From Anaerobacillus sp. CMMVII (GTDB lineage: Bacteria; Bacillota; Bacilli; Bacillales; Anaerobacillaceae): a stretch of DNA of 64,000 bases. The stretch spans positions 1-64,000 of the forward strand of contig NZ_JACEHK010000008.1 in NCBI RefSeq assembly GCF_025377685.1, written 5' to 3'. Positions 1-9,227 of this stretch are shown one piece after another. Under the pieces are notes generated by a model that had not been told where the DNA came from, did not search any database, and saw only the letters and a list, made by a program, of their open reading frames with translations. A program made the translations under genes and the position numbers. Position 1 is the first letter of the stretch. Each line of letters opens with the position of its first letter.

Positions 1-876
1 GACATTAAGAAAAATGTCAAAGCAATAGTATTACATAAAATAGGCGGCTTTGCTGTATTTGGAACTGACAACATTATTATTTCAACATTTGTAAGTGTTG
101 TAGCAGTAGGTTTATATTCTAACTATTACATGTTAATGGATATATGTAGAACTTTCATTAACCAGATATTTAATAACATTACTCATAGCGTAGGTAATTT
201 ACTAGCGAAAGAAACTAAACAGAAGATTTACAGTGTTTATAAAGTAACAATGTTTTTAAACTTTTGGATTTATTCTTTCTTTTCTATTTCATTGTATATT
301 ATGTTAGAACCTGTTATTACAATATGGATTGGCACTAATTTTCTATTAGAAAAAATAGTTGTAATAATGTTATTAATAAATTTTTTTATTTCTGGGATGA
401 GACGATCTATCTCAACTGTAAAAGAAACAGCAGGTATTTTTCATGAAGATAGATATGCCCCCTTATTTGAGGCAGCAATAAATCTAGGAGCATCTATTTA
501 TCTAGTACAACACTTTGGAATGATGGGTGTTTTTATGGGGACCTTAATTAGTACTTTACTTATACCATTCTGGGTCGCACCATATTTAGTATATAAAAAG
601 GTTTTTAAAAAACCAGTAATTTATTACTTTATTAGATATTTAATCTATTCTATTGTTGGTCTTGTAACACTATTTGTAACTTATTATCTCTGTGGCTTCG
701 TTACAATGACGGGGATAACTGGTCTATTTATTAAAGGGATAATTTGCATAGTAATTCCGAATTTCTTGTATGTAATTACTTTCTATAAAACTGCTGAATA
801 TAAATATTTAAGAGGTGTATTAAGAGGAATAATACTTAAGAAAGTTAGGAAAGATGAGTCTTCATCAGTAGCTTAA
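1..876 (+). CDS. Polysaccharide flippase (Wzx/MATE-like), 5' partial
   Basis: This is the C-terminal 291 residues of a multi-pass membrane protein. The frame is open from base 1, so the true start lies outside the window; the ATG at 130 is internal. The segment GTDNIIIS followed by VGLYSNYYML is typical of Wzx-type lipid-linked polysaccharide flippases. At least six hydrophobic segments follow, ending in a basic tail. The family moves undecaprenyl-linked sugar repeat units across the membrane. Glycosyltransferase genes follow directly, which fits a capsule or exopolysaccharide locus. The family call is firm; the substrate is unknown. Confidence 0.85.
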   Translation, partial: DIKKNVKAIVLHKIGGFAVFGTDNIIISTFVSVVAVGLYSNYYMLMDICRTFINQIFNNITHSVGNLLAKETKQKIYSVYKVTMFLNFWIYSFFSISLYIMLEPVITIWIGTNFLLEKIVVIMLLINFFISGMRRSISTVKETAGIFHEDRYAPLFEAAINLGASIYLVQHFGMMGVFMGTLISTLLIPFWVAPYLVYKKVFKKPVIYYFIRYLIYSIVGLVTLFVTYYLCGFVTMTGITGLFIKGIICIVIPNFLYVITFYKTAEYKYLRGVLRGIILKKVRKDESSSVA

Positions 877-909
877 ATTCGATTGTTTAGAAAAGAAAGG
901 GAAGTGGAC

Positions 910-1924
910 ATGTTAAGAAGACCAGCAATCTCTATAGTAATACCTATTTATAATGTTGAAAAGTATATTAATACTATTCTGGACTGTATATTAGAGCAAT
1001 CTTTTACAGAATTTGAATTAATCCTTGTGAATGATGGGTCAACTGATAATTGCGGTACTATTTGTGATCATTATGCACAGCATGATAATAGAATTAAGGT
1101 TGTTCATAAGTTGAATGGTGGTCCAAGTAGTGCTAGAAATGCAGGAATAGAATTGCAATAGGGGAGTATATCGTTTTTATTGATCCTGATGATAAAATAA
1201 CTGATGACTATTTAGTCAAATTGTATAGTATTGCTAAAAAAAATATGTGTGATGCTATAGTTAGTGGATATCAAACAGTACCTACTAATAATGTTATTGA
1301 GCCAGGCTTTAAACTTAATCAAGTTATGAACGGCAAAGAGTTTGTTCTCAGTTCGCCAGCAGTTCATTCCAAAAACGATCTTTGTTTTGTATGGAGATAC
1401 ATCTATAAGTTACAGATTATTAATGAAAGTAACATCCGCTTTAATGAACAAGTGTTTATTGGCGAGGATGTTATTTTTAATTTGGAATACTTATTATCGT
1501 CTAAAAGAGTTATGGCAATAGCTGATCAATTATATTTGTACACTGTAGATAATCCAGACAGTTTAATGAGAGTTTCGTATAAACCAAAATTAGAAAGTAG
1601 TTTAGTGCTTCAATATAAAATTAGAAAGGAGTTTTCCAAGAAATATAGTTTATTAGAACATGAACACTATACTAAAGATATTGGTAATTATTATATAAAC
1701 AATATATATTGGATGTTGATTGATAATTGTAAGAATAACGAGAATATAAATTAAAAAGAAAATTACAAAAAATAAGAAACTACCAAATGATAAAAGATAG
1801 TATCAAAGAGATTGGCTTTTCCTATAATTGTAACAATTTTAAGGAATATATCCATTACATAGCATTAAAATATAAAATATATCCTATATTGCTAGTGCTA
1901 ATAAAAAAGAGATATATTCAGTAA
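910..1924 (+). pseudogene. Glycosyltransferase family 2, two frameshifts
   Basis: The start at ATG 910 follows the ribosome binding site GAAAGGGAAG. The N-terminus ISIVIPIYNVEKYI and the later VNDGSTD are the GT-A nucleotide-sugar fold of GT2 enzymes. The frame breaks near 1154: a TAG at 1159-1161 interrupts, and the next frame continues with GEYIVFIDPDD, which carries the second Asp motif. A second break near 1750 ends the frame at 1754, while another frame runs on to a TAA at 1922-1924. Each break is explained by one missing base (G near 1154, A near 1750). Restored, the protein would be about 338 residues, normal for EPS/CPS GT2 enzymes. It may be a real pseudogene or two sequencing errors. 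Confidence 0.8.
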
Positions 1925-1970
1925 TACTTAATTATTAATTCTTTTACAAATTGACTAATAAAGAGGTGTA

Positions 1971-2896
1971 ATGGTGAGTTTTATTTTTAAAAAGAGGGTT
2001 GTAAATCTTTGGAATTTGCTAATTGATTTGAAAATAAAATGCATAAATTCTTTCTTTATCATTAGAGATAAATTTGCTAAATTTTTCTTTAAACCTCCTC
2101 ATGTAAAGACCATAGAACAAACAATTAGTGAAATAATAGAAAACAATAGTTCAGTTTCAAGGTACGGTGATGGAGAGTTTAAATTAATGGTTGGTAAAAA
2201 TATAACTTTTCAGAAGTACGATCGAGTGTTAGCTAGTAGATTAAGGGAGATATTGTTGGTCAAAGATAAAAAAATGCTAGTTTGTTTACCAGATATATTT
2301 GAAGATCTTTCAAGCTTAAGTAAAGAGCCGTATAATTATTGGAAGCTTCATATCTCTAAATTTAGGTTTAAATGGTATAACTATTGGACAATAAAAAGAA
2401 TTATTTTAATTCATTTATATCGCGTTGGTATTATCAGTATAAGGATAAGTCAAACTGTGAAAGCATATTAAGACAATTAAGAATTATTTGGAATAACAAA
2501 GACATTGTTATAATTGAGGGTAGCAAAAGTAGATTAGGGGTCGGTAATGACTTATTTATTGATGCTAAATCAATAGAACGAATATTGGTTCCAGAAGAAA
2601 ATGCCTTTAACTATTACGATGATATTTTGCAGGAAGCTTTAAGAGTTGACAGGGGAAAACTGATTTTATTAGCTATAGGTCCAACTGCTACTGTCCTTTC
2701 TTATGATCTATTTAAGAAGGGCTATCAAGCTATTGATATAGGCCATGTGGATATTGAATATGAATGGTTTCTAATGAAGGCGGTCACTAAAGTTAAAGTA
2801 AAAAACAAGTATGTATGTGAAGCCGGTGCTGGACAAGGAGTCGGTAGTATTAAAGATAAAAAGTATATAAGTCAAATAAAGAAGGAAATAATCTAA
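1971..2896 (+). pseudogene. GT-D fold glycosyltransferase (DUF1792), frameshifted
   Basis: The first part contains SRYGDGEF, the D-x-E metal/UDP-sugar motif of DUF1792 (GT-D fold) glycosyltransferases. The second part, in another frame, holds the matching C-terminal half (IIEGSKSRLGVGNDLF, LILLAIGPTATVL, GHVDIEYEW). The halves join at the run of five A at 2393-2397: one extra A restores a protein of about 308 residues, the usual length. In streptococci such enzymes add glucose to glycoprotein or polysaccharide acceptors; here the substrate is unknown. This is the second broken glycosyltransferase in a row, so either the locus is decaying or the bases are misread. Confidence 0.75.
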
Positions 2897-2941
2897 AAAC
2901 CGTAATAAGGCTTGGTTAATAAAAGTAGACGAATTAAAGGG

Positions 2942-2972
2942 ACATCTCACGAGTTGAGGTGTTTCTTTTTTC
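2942..2972 (+). terminator. Intrinsic terminator before galE
   Basis: An 8-bp stem (ACATCTCA with TGAGGTGT, one G-U pair) is followed by TTTCTTTTTT. It separates the polysaccharide genes from galE. Confidence 0.6.
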
Positions 2973-2994
2973 ATTTTTGAGAGGAGAAAAATTG

Positions 2995-4047
2995 ATGGAA
3001 ATCTTAGTTACAGGCGGTGCAGGCTTCATAGGGTCACATACTTGCGTTGAGTTATTGAATGCAGGTTATGAAGTTGTCGTTGTCGATAATTTAATGAATA
3101 GTAAACAAGAGGCTTTAGACAGAGTAAGAGAAATTACTGGAAAGGAAGTGCTGTTCTATAATATAGACTTATTAGATAAAGATGCACTCAGCAAGGTGTT
3201 CTTAAAACATGAGATAAGGGCTGTTATTCACTTTGCTGGACTTAAAGCAGTAGGGGAATCTGTATCTCTACCATTGAAATACTATCACAATAATATTACT
3301 GGGACACTCAATCTATGTGAAGTGATGGAAGAGTTTGGAGTTCACCAATTGGTTTTTAGTTCATCTGCTACTGTTTATGGACTTCAGGATTGTGTCCCAT
3401 TTCATGAAGAGCTTCCTCTACAAGCAACAAACCCTTATGGGAGAACTAAACTGATGATTGAGGAAATCCTTCGAGATCTTTATGTATCTAATAAAAAGTG
3501 GAGTATCGCCTTGTTACGTTATTTTAACCCTGTAGGTGCTCATCCAAGTGGTCTCATTGGAGAAGATCCAAACGGTATCCCTAATAATCTGGTACCCTAT
3601 ATCACTCAAGTAGCGATAGGTAAACTAGCGAAAATAAGTGTTTTGGGTAACGATTATTCCACTGACGATGGGACAGGGGTCAGAGATTATATTCATGTAC
3701 TTGATTTAGCAGTAGGTCACCTAAAAGCATTAGAGAAAGTATCTTTTACTACTGGAGTAGAGGCATATAATCTTGGTACTGGTCGAGGGTATAGTGTGCT
3801 TGAAATGATCGCTACCTTTGAAAAAGTAACGGGCAATTCTATCCCCTATGAAATAGTAGATCGGAGACCAGGGGATATTGCTGTGAGTTATGCAGACCCA
3901 ACTAAAGCAAAAAATAATCTGAATTGGATATCTCAAAAAGGACTCATTGATATGTGTGAAGATTCATGGCGTTGGCAAATGAACAATCCAAATGGGTTTG
4001 GAGAAGTTGGTCTAATAAAAAGTGGAAATAAAACTTTCATGAAATAG
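2995..4047 (+). CDS. galE: UDP-glucose 4-epimerase
   Basis: Interconverts UDP-glucose and UDP-galactose, supplying galactose for surface polysaccharide. It is an extended short-chain dehydrogenase of 350 residues, the standard GalE length. The NAD-binding TGGAGFIG lies at residues 6-13, FSSSATVYG follows, and the catalytic Tyr148/Lys152 pair sits in NPYGRTK. The sugar-binding region contains LRYFNPVGAH. I chose ATG 2995 because it follows GAGAGGAG; an upstream in-frame start at 2959 lies inside the preceding terminator. The gene stands at the 3' edge of the polysaccharide cluster, behind a terminator and apparently with its own promoter. Confidence 0.95.
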   Translation: MEILVTGGAGFIGSHTCVELLNAGYEVVVVDNLMNSKQEALDRVREITGKEVLFYNIDLLDKDALSKVFLKHEIRAVIHFAGLKAVGESVSLPLKYYHNNITGTLNLCEVMEEFGVHQLVFSSSATVYGLQDCVPFHEELPLQATNPYGRTKLMIEEILRDLYVSNKKWSIALLRYFNPVGAHPSGLIGEDPNGIPNNLVPYITQVAIGKLAKISVLGNDYSTDDGTGVRDYIHVLDLAVGHLKALEKVSFTTGVEAYNLGTGRGYSVLEMIATFEKVTGNSIPYEIVDRRPGDIAVSYADPTKAKNNLNWISQKGLIDMCEDSWRWQMNNPNGFGEVGLIKSGNKTFMK

Positions 4048-4073
4048 TAAATTGTTAAGAAAGGTGACTACTG

Positions 4074-4376
4074 ATGGCTTATTTCTTCATCCTTGCGATT
4101 TTAAATTTGCTTGATGGTTTATTTACGTTTTGGGGTTTGTCAAACAGTTGGATTACGGAAGTAAATCCTTTTATGAATTGGATGTGGATTAAAAGTCCCT
4201 TATTGTTTCTAGGTTTTAAGATGTTTCTTAGTGTGTCTTTAACAGGATTAGCTTTTTATTTTTACCGTTTATCCTACCAAAAGTTATGGCGATGTGTAGT
4301 TATGGTCCTTAACATTGCATACAGTGTAATTTTGTTACTCCACATAAATTGGATTATATATATTGAGATAACATAA
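4074..4376 (+). CDS. Small membrane protein, DUF5658-like
   Basis: A 100-residue protein with three predicted membrane segments. An N-terminal LDGLFTFWGL and then EVNPFMNW match the D...T and E-x-NP-M pattern of DUF5658 proteins. The family function is unknown. It starts 26 bases after galE behind GAAAGGTGA and may be co-transcribed with it. The domain assignment is from memory of the pattern and is moderately sure. Confidence 0.7.
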   Translation: MAYFFILAILNLLDGLFTFWGLSNSWITEVNPFMNWMWIKSPLLFLGFKMFLSVSLTGLAFYFYRLSYQKLWRCVVMVLNIAYSVILLLHINWIIYIEIT

Positions 4377-4478
4377 TCACCTTAATCGAGTTATATCAAG
4401 TGTTTTAATGAAGATTATACGGTTAAATGTTCCTTTTGTTATTGTAAAAAAGTCCGTTGTTGTTAATAGGGGAGAATT

Positions 4479-5462
4479 ATGAAGAAATTAGGTGGTATCC
4501 GTCTTTTTATAGGATTAACGTTATTATTCTGTGTACTTATCATATTTACATTTTGGAATAACAATAGAATAAAAATAGTAGAAGAAGAAGTAAAGGTTTA
4601 TAATCTTCCAATAGACTTAGATGGTTTTACCATTGTTCAATTAAGTGATTTACATGAAAAACAGTTTAGAAAAGATCAAAAAAAATTGATTGATACTGTC
4701 AATTCCCTTCGCTATGATGCGATTGTATTTACTGGGGATATGTTGGATGGGAGAAAAAGCAAGAATTATCAACCATTTTACACATTAATAGAAGGCCTAA
4801 ATAATAAAGAAACAGCGCTGTTTGTACCTGGAAATTCAGACCCTGCAATTTATCGATTAAATCCTTTTCAAAAGTCTGATTTTATCAAAGGTATGGAGGA
4901 GCGAGGAGTAAAGTTACTTGAGTCTGTACATAGCCTTTATGTAGGCAATTCAATGCTGCATTTCGTAGAATTTGAATTATCTATTGAAAATAAGGATTTA
5001 ATGTTGTCTCAGTTAGAGAGAAGACTAAACCGAGAAAATGAACCGCATCCCGAATATTTTCGCCACAGAAAAAAATTATTTGAAGATCTTTCACAAATCG
5101 ATGAATTAGGTTCCGAGGGTGTTTTAATAGCTTTGTCACATTATCCTATTGTAGATAAAAGATTAGATCTCATTGCTTCAGACTCAAGATTTCATTTAAG
5201 GGAATTTGATTTACTCATTGCAGGACATTATCATGGTGGACAGATACGCCTTCCATTCTTTGGTGCACTATTTGTGCCAGAATCTTTTTCAGACAGAAAA
5301 GGATTTTTTCCACCACAAAATAGAGTGAAGGGATTATGGAACTATAAAGGAATTAACCAATATGTGAGTGCGGGTTTGGGTAGTAGTGATGCCATCCCTT
5401 TCTTAAACTTTCGTTTACTTAATCCTCCGGAAGTAAATATAATAATCTTAAAAGCCAAATAG
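4479..5462 (+). CDS. Membrane-anchored metallophosphoesterase
   Basis: A calcineurin-like phosphoesterase of 327 residues with an N-terminal membrane anchor (residues 9-26). The dinuclear-metal motifs appear in order: QLSDLHEKQF (D-x-H), FTGDMLDG (GD), PGNSDP in place of the usual GNHE, ALSHYP, and AGHYHGG (GHxH). It resembles the YkuE/YpbG group of outward-facing phosphoesterases. The Asn of GNSD is kept while the usual His is Ser, which may change catalysis. It starts after GGGGAGAATT. The substrate is unknown. Confidence 0.85.
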   Translation: MKKLGGIRLFIGLTLLFCVLIIFTFWNNNRIKIVEEEVKVYNLPIDLDGFTIVQLSDLHEKQFRKDQKKLIDTVNSLRYDAIVFTGDMLDGRKSKNYQPFYTLIEGLNNKETALFVPGNSDPAIYRLNPFQKSDFIKGMEERGVKLLESVHSLYVGNSMLHFVEFELSIENKDLMLSQLERRLNRENEPHPEYFRHRKKLFEDLSQIDELGSEGVLIALSHYPIVDKRLDLIASDSRFHLREFDLLIAGHYHGGQIRLPFFGALFVPESFSDRKGFFPPQNRVKGLWNYKGINQYVSAGLGSSDAIPFLNFRLLNPPEVNIIILKAK

Positions 5463-5549
5463 TATAAATGTTTTTTATTAATAAAAAATATTCAATTTCG
5501 TGTCAAGTTTTTTATTACGAATTTTTTATGGAAATAAATTAAATAGTAA

Positions 5550-5578
5550 TTGACAGTAAAAACCTAAGATGGTATTTT
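5550..5578 (+). promoter_or_regulatory. Probable SigA promoter of the lasso operon
   Basis: TTGACA at 5550-5555, a 17-base spacer, and TATTTT at 5573-5578. The predicted start near 5585 leaves an untranslated leader of about 150 bases before the cyclase gene. The leader contains two related 16-bp palindromes (5591-5606 and 5672-5687). Confidence 0.6.
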
Positions 5579-5590
5579 AATAGTATAAAC

Positions 5591-5606
5591 GTTCTTAATA
5601 AAGAAC
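5591..5606. promoter_or_regulatory. 16-bp palindrome, operator candidate 1
   Basis: GTTCTTAATAAAGAAC has arms GTTCTT/AAGAAC around a 4-base centre. It lies just downstream of the -10 box, where a bound repressor would block transcription. The same site occurs in reverse orientation at 5672-5687. Confidence 0.5.
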
Positions 5607-5671
5607 TGAACGATTTGACTTAAACTTATTGATAATCCAATAAAAATTTGGTTATATATTTTTAAAATCTT

Positions 5672-5687
5672 GTTCTTTATTAAGAAC
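5672..5687. promoter_or_regulatory. 16-bp palindrome, operator candidate 2
   Basis: GTTCTTTATTAAGAAC is the exact reverse complement of the palindrome at 5591-5606, 81 bases downstream. Two copies of a 16-bp site in one leader suggest a dimeric regulator binding twice, possibly with looping. The regulator is not identifiable in the window. Confidence 0.5.
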
Positions 5688-5735
5688 TTAACTCTTTAAG
5701 GGGAATTATACACTAGTTGATCTCAGGAGGAAATA

Positions 5736-7687
5736 ATGAGTGCAATCGTCGGTATTTATAACACTAATCAAGAACCGGTAGTTCCTGATCATTCCAATAA
5801 ACTTTTACAGTCATTACAACAATTTCCTGCGGACAGCGTTCAAGTTTGGGAAAGTGATAGCATCTTCCTTGGCTGCCATAACCAGTGGATTACCCCAGAA
5901 TCGGTTGGAGAGACGCTACCATACTATGATTATCAAAGACAATTAGCGATAACAGCTGATGCAATAATTGATAATCGAGAAGAACTAATCTTACAGTTAC
6001 ATATAGATCCTTCTGAAGGGAAATACATTTCAGATAGTATGTTAATATTATTAGCTTACGAGAGATGGCAAGAAGATGCTCCTAAACACTTAATTGGTGA
6101 CTTTGCGTTTATGATTTGGGATGAAGGAAAACAAAAAATCTTTGGTGCTAGGGATTTCTCTGGAACTAGAACACTTTACTACTATTCAAATAATAATTGT
6201 TTTGCATTTTCAACTATTATTAAACCATTATTTTCATTACCTTTTGTGAAAAAAGTATTAAACGAACAGTGGCTTGCCGAGTATCTAGCTATTCCAACCT
6301 TAGTAGAAGCAGTAGATATGAACAGTACAGTCTATCATTCGATCTTTCAAGTACCTCCTTCACATAGTATCTCTGTAGCTGATGGAATTGTTACGCTTAG
6401 AAGATATTGTACGATTGAGGTAAATGAAGAATTAAAATACAAATCAGATTTTGAGTATGTAGACGCTTTTAAAGAAATTTTTCAAAAAGCTGTAACTTCA
6501 AGAATTAGGACTTACGGGAGTGTTGGCTCTCATTTAAGTGGAGGACTAGATTCTGGTACCGTTGTTAGTTTTGCTGCAACAGCACTTCGGAAACAAGATA
6601 AACAGTTACATACTTATAGTTATATACCTGAAGAAAATTTCGAAGATTGGACACCGTATTACTATACTCCTAATGAGAGTCTATTTATTAAAGAAACTGT
6701 AAAGTATATTGGAAATATTAATGATCAATTACTGAGCTTTGAAGGGAGAAATCCCTTGTCAGAAGTTGATGAAACTCTAGAACTAATGGAAATGCCGTAT
6801 AAGTTTTTTGATAACTCCTTCTGGTTGAAAGGTATTAATGAAATAGCCCATAAACAAGGAGTTAAGGTACTGTTAAATGGTGCTAGAGGAAATCATTCCA
6901 TTTCGTGGGGGTCATGGAGCTTAACCACTGACTATTATGCGAGACTATTAAAAAAATTTAAATGGATTTCATTGTTTAATGAGTTAAATCACTACACTAG
7001 GGTCTATCAGACTGGAAAATCAAATATCCTTCCGATAATAACAAAAAAAGCATTTCCAATAATTAATCTACATCAAAAGAAAAATGATCAGGATTACCAA
7101 TTTCCCCAATTTATAAGTGATGAATTAGCAATAAAAACAAATGTTTACGAAAAATTACAAGATTATGGAATGGATATATCCGGCAGTGCAGACAAAAGAA
7201 ATTTAAATGAGTATCGTAAAGCATATTATCAGCAACTCTATCCTTGGAATAAGAGTGGTGTTGCAAATACAAACCTCTCACTAAGATATTCAATGTGGGA
7301 TCGTGATCCTACGAACGATCTAGAATTGATTAAATTTTGTTTAGCACTACCAGAGGAGCAGTATGTAAAAGGAGGTCTAGAAAGATCTTTCATAAGAAGA
7401 GCAACCAAAGGCGTTTTACCTGATATGGTTAGATTAAATCAAAAAGCAGGGGGATCCAGGGGGCAGACGTAATTCACCGAATGAAGCCATATTGGCAAGA
7501 ATTCATTGATGAGCTAGAAAATAATAGTAAGGACTCAATATTATCACAATATATAAATCAAGACGTAGTTCAAAATGCAATAAAAAAAATTAGCCGTGAG
7601 CCAAAACCAGAATTAATATTTGGTGACGATTATAAAATTCTAACTAGAAGTTTAATTGTTAGCCGTTTTATTAAAAGATTATCTTGA
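5736..7687 (+). pseudogene. Lasso peptide cyclase (asparagine-synthetase-like, C protein), one frameshift
   Basis: Lasso C proteins adenylate the side-chain carboxylate at core position 7-9 and close the macrolactam onto the core N-terminus. The N-terminus MSAIVGIY keeps the glutaminase-like fold but lacks the catalytic Cys2 of true asparagine synthetases, as is usual for lasso cyclases. The ATP-pyrophosphatase loop SGGLDS lies near residue 268. The frame stops at 7472 after QKAGGSRGQT. Another frame continues with ADVIHRMKPYW, matching the family G-A-D-x-x-HRM block, and ends at 7687. One missing G in the run of five at 7457-7461 explains the break. Restored length is about 650 residues, normal for the family. 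A GGAGG site precedes ATG 5736. If the break is real, the cluster is dead. Confidence 0.88.
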
Positions 7688-7697
7688 AAGGAGGTGA
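7687..7697 (+). promoter_or_regulatory. Unusually strong ribosome binding site of the precursor
   Basis: AAAGGAGGTGA is an 11-base match to the 16S anti-Shine-Dalgarno sequence, starting at the last base of the cyclase stop codon. It predicts much stronger translation of the precursor than of the enzymes, as expected for a ribosomal peptide substrate. Confidence 0.7.
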
Positions 7698-7701
7698 GAA
7701 A

Positions 7702-7857
7702 ATGAAAAAAACATGGAAGTCTCCAACGTTAGATATTTTAACTGTAAGTATGACAATGAACGGTCCAGGAAATGCAAATCCAGATTGTTTTGATGCAGAT
7801 GACGGAAGAAACGAAACTCATGAGGGTCAATCTAATGCAAGTTGCTTAGGAAGTTAA
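7702..7857 (+). CDS. Lasso peptide precursor (A), 51 aa, paeninodin type
   Basis: A short gene between cyclase and kinase. The leader has W-x-x-P-x-L (WKSPTL, residues 5-10), the recognition motif read by the RRE protein, and the conserved Thr at the penultimate leader position (T18, M19). The inferred core is residues 20-51 and begins NGPGNANPD. This aligns with the paeninodin core AGPGTSTPD, placing the ring-closing carboxylate at Asp9 of the core and the N-terminus at Asn1. The 14-residue segment before the end holds QSNASCLGS. Cysteines lie at core positions 10 and 29, both outside the ring, so a disulfide in the loop/tail is possible. The last residue is Ser, the residue phosphorylated in paeninodin. 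Asn at position 1 and a 32-residue core are unusual. AAAGGAGGTGA at 7687-7697 is a perfect Shine-Dalgarno match. Confidence 0.88.
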   Translation: MKKTWKSPTLDILTVSMTMNGPGNANPDCFDADDGRNETHEGQSNASCLGS

Positions 7858-7931
7858 TAAATATAAAAAGTAATGTTAGTTTGATAACGCCGTGAAACAA
7901 GGCTAATGTTATTATCATTTATACCTAATAC

Positions 7932-7966
7932 CCCTTATACCTTAAGCAAGTATAAGGGTCATTATT
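7932..7966 (+). terminator. Leaky terminator/attenuator after the precursor
   Basis: The stem CCCTTATAC-CTT with AAG-TATAAGGG has one bulged C and a 4-base loop, followed by TCATTATTTT. Its place between precursor and kinase suits partial termination, giving more precursor transcript than enzyme transcript. Confidence 0.5.
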
Positions 7967-7987
7967 TTAAAAATGGAGGAAGCATTA

Positions 7988-8923
7988 TTGATTACAAATA
8001 AATTAGTCTACAGGGCTTTTGGGTATAATGTTTTAAGTGATTTTGATCTTCCGGAATTACCTAACAAATATGAAGTTAAAAAAGAGGAAGTAGACATTAC
8101 TATCTCATTCTCCGAATTAAATGGTCAGTGGAAAAATATCTCTAAACAAGAAGACGATTATTTCGTACTCCGAGAAAACCTAATTATGTTTTGCATGCCA
8201 GGCATAGCTATCTTTTCAATTGAAAATGGAGACAAAATCTATGTAACTCCATTGGAGAACTCTCAGGAAGACCATATCCGTCTATATCTTCTCGGAACCT
8301 GCATGGGTGCAATCCTTATGCAACGGAAGATCCTGCCATTGCACGGTAGTGCCGTAGCTATTAATGGAAAGGTGTATGCCATCGTCGGTGACTCAGGTGC
8401 TGGCAAATCGACGCTTGCTTCTGCTTTTTTGCATAGAGGCTATCGGTTACTTAGTGATGATGTTATACCCGTTTCCTTTAACGAAGACAACATTCCTATA
8501 GTAACCCCGGCTTATCCGCAACAGAAGCTGTGGAAGGAAAGTTTAGATGCATATGGAATGCAATCTGACCTTTATAGACCAATTATTGATCGTGAAACGA
8601 AGTTTGCCATTCCAGTTCCGGAGCACTTTGAATATGAGGTTATGCCTTTAGCGGGAATTATTGAATTAACAAAAACTGAAAGTGACGAAATAGATATTAA
8701 ACCTATTAATGACCTTCAACGCTTCCATACTCTGTTTTACCACACTTATCGTAACTTTTTCATTGAGCCTCTTGGTTTAATGGAATGGCATTTTAATACT
8801 TCAGCAAAGATGTTAAATAAGCTTGAAATGTACCAGATTAAGAGACCGATTTCCAGATTTACAGCCCATGATTTGACAGAAGTGATCCTTTCTACTATTA
8901 CTAAGGAGGTAAGTGTTGGATGA
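7988..8923 (+). CDS. Lasso peptide tailoring kinase (HPr kinase-like, K)
   Basis: A 311-residue protein related to HprK. The Walker A loop GDSGAGKST is at residues 134-142, preceded by LHGSAVAING and followed by RLLSDDVIPV, the HprK Mg/phosphate-binding region. Homologues in paeninodin-type clusters (PadeK, ThcoK) phosphorylate the C-terminal Ser of the precursor; the precursor here ends in Ser. I chose TTG 7988 because GGAGGA at 7975-7980 lies 7 bases upstream; an ATG at 7973 would overlap that site. It overlaps the next gene by 4 bases, so translation is coupled. Confidence 0.85.
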   Translation: MITNKLVYRAFGYNVLSDFDLPELPNKYEVKKEEVDITISFSELNGQWKNISKQEDDYFVLRENLIMFCMPGIAIFSIENGDKIYVTPLENSQEDHIRLYLLGTCMGAILMQRKILPLHGSAVAINGKVYAIVGDSGAGKSTLASAFLHRGYRLLSDDVIPVSFNEDNIPIVTPAYPQQKLWKESLDAYGMQSDLYRPIIDRETKFAIPVPEHFEYEVMPLAGIIELTKTESDEIDIKPINDLQRFHTLFYHTYRNFFIEPLGLMEWHFNTSAKMLNKLEMYQIKRPISRFTAHDLTEVILSTITKEVSVG

Positions 8924-9216
8924 TTAAAAATCAAACAGTTTCTTTAAATAATATTGTGCGCCAAGGCACTGGGAATATCGTCAGTGATATGGACGGTGAA
9001 AAAGTGATGTTAAGCATTTCCAAGGGCAAATACTATAATTTAGGTGAAATTGGTGGGGAAATCTGGGAGCTTATTCAAACTCCTATCTTAATTGAAGAGG
9101 TAATAACTACACTTACTTCCCGATATGACGTGGAACAATCAGTTTGCCAAGAGCAAGTATTATCTTTTCTAGGATTATTGGCTAATGAAGGATTAATTGA
9201 AGTAAAAGAATCATAG
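8920..9216 (+). CDS. Lasso RRE protein (PqqD family, B1)
   Basis: A 98-residue winged-helix RiPP recognition element. MLSISKGKYYNLGEIGGEIW is the PqqD-fold core, followed by a helical part ending in LLANEGLIEV. In split lasso systems B1 binds the leader through its YxxP-type motif and presents the peptide to B2 and C. It starts in an ATGA overlap with the kinase and ends 11 bases before B2, so K, B1 and B2 form one translational unit. Confidence 0.9.
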   Translation: MIKNQTVSLNNIVRQGTGNIVSDMDGEKVMLSISKGKYYNLGEIGGEIWELIQTPILIEEVITTLTSRYDVEQSVCQEQVLSFLGLLANEGLIEVKES

Positions 9217-9227
9217 GGGATTTAAAA

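Noticed and set aside
5736-7687. Reading the cyclase gene as a metabolic asparagine synthetase (asnB)
   Set aside because: Catalytic Cys2 is absent and the gene is followed by a lasso precursor, B1 and B2; context makes it a lasso cyclase.
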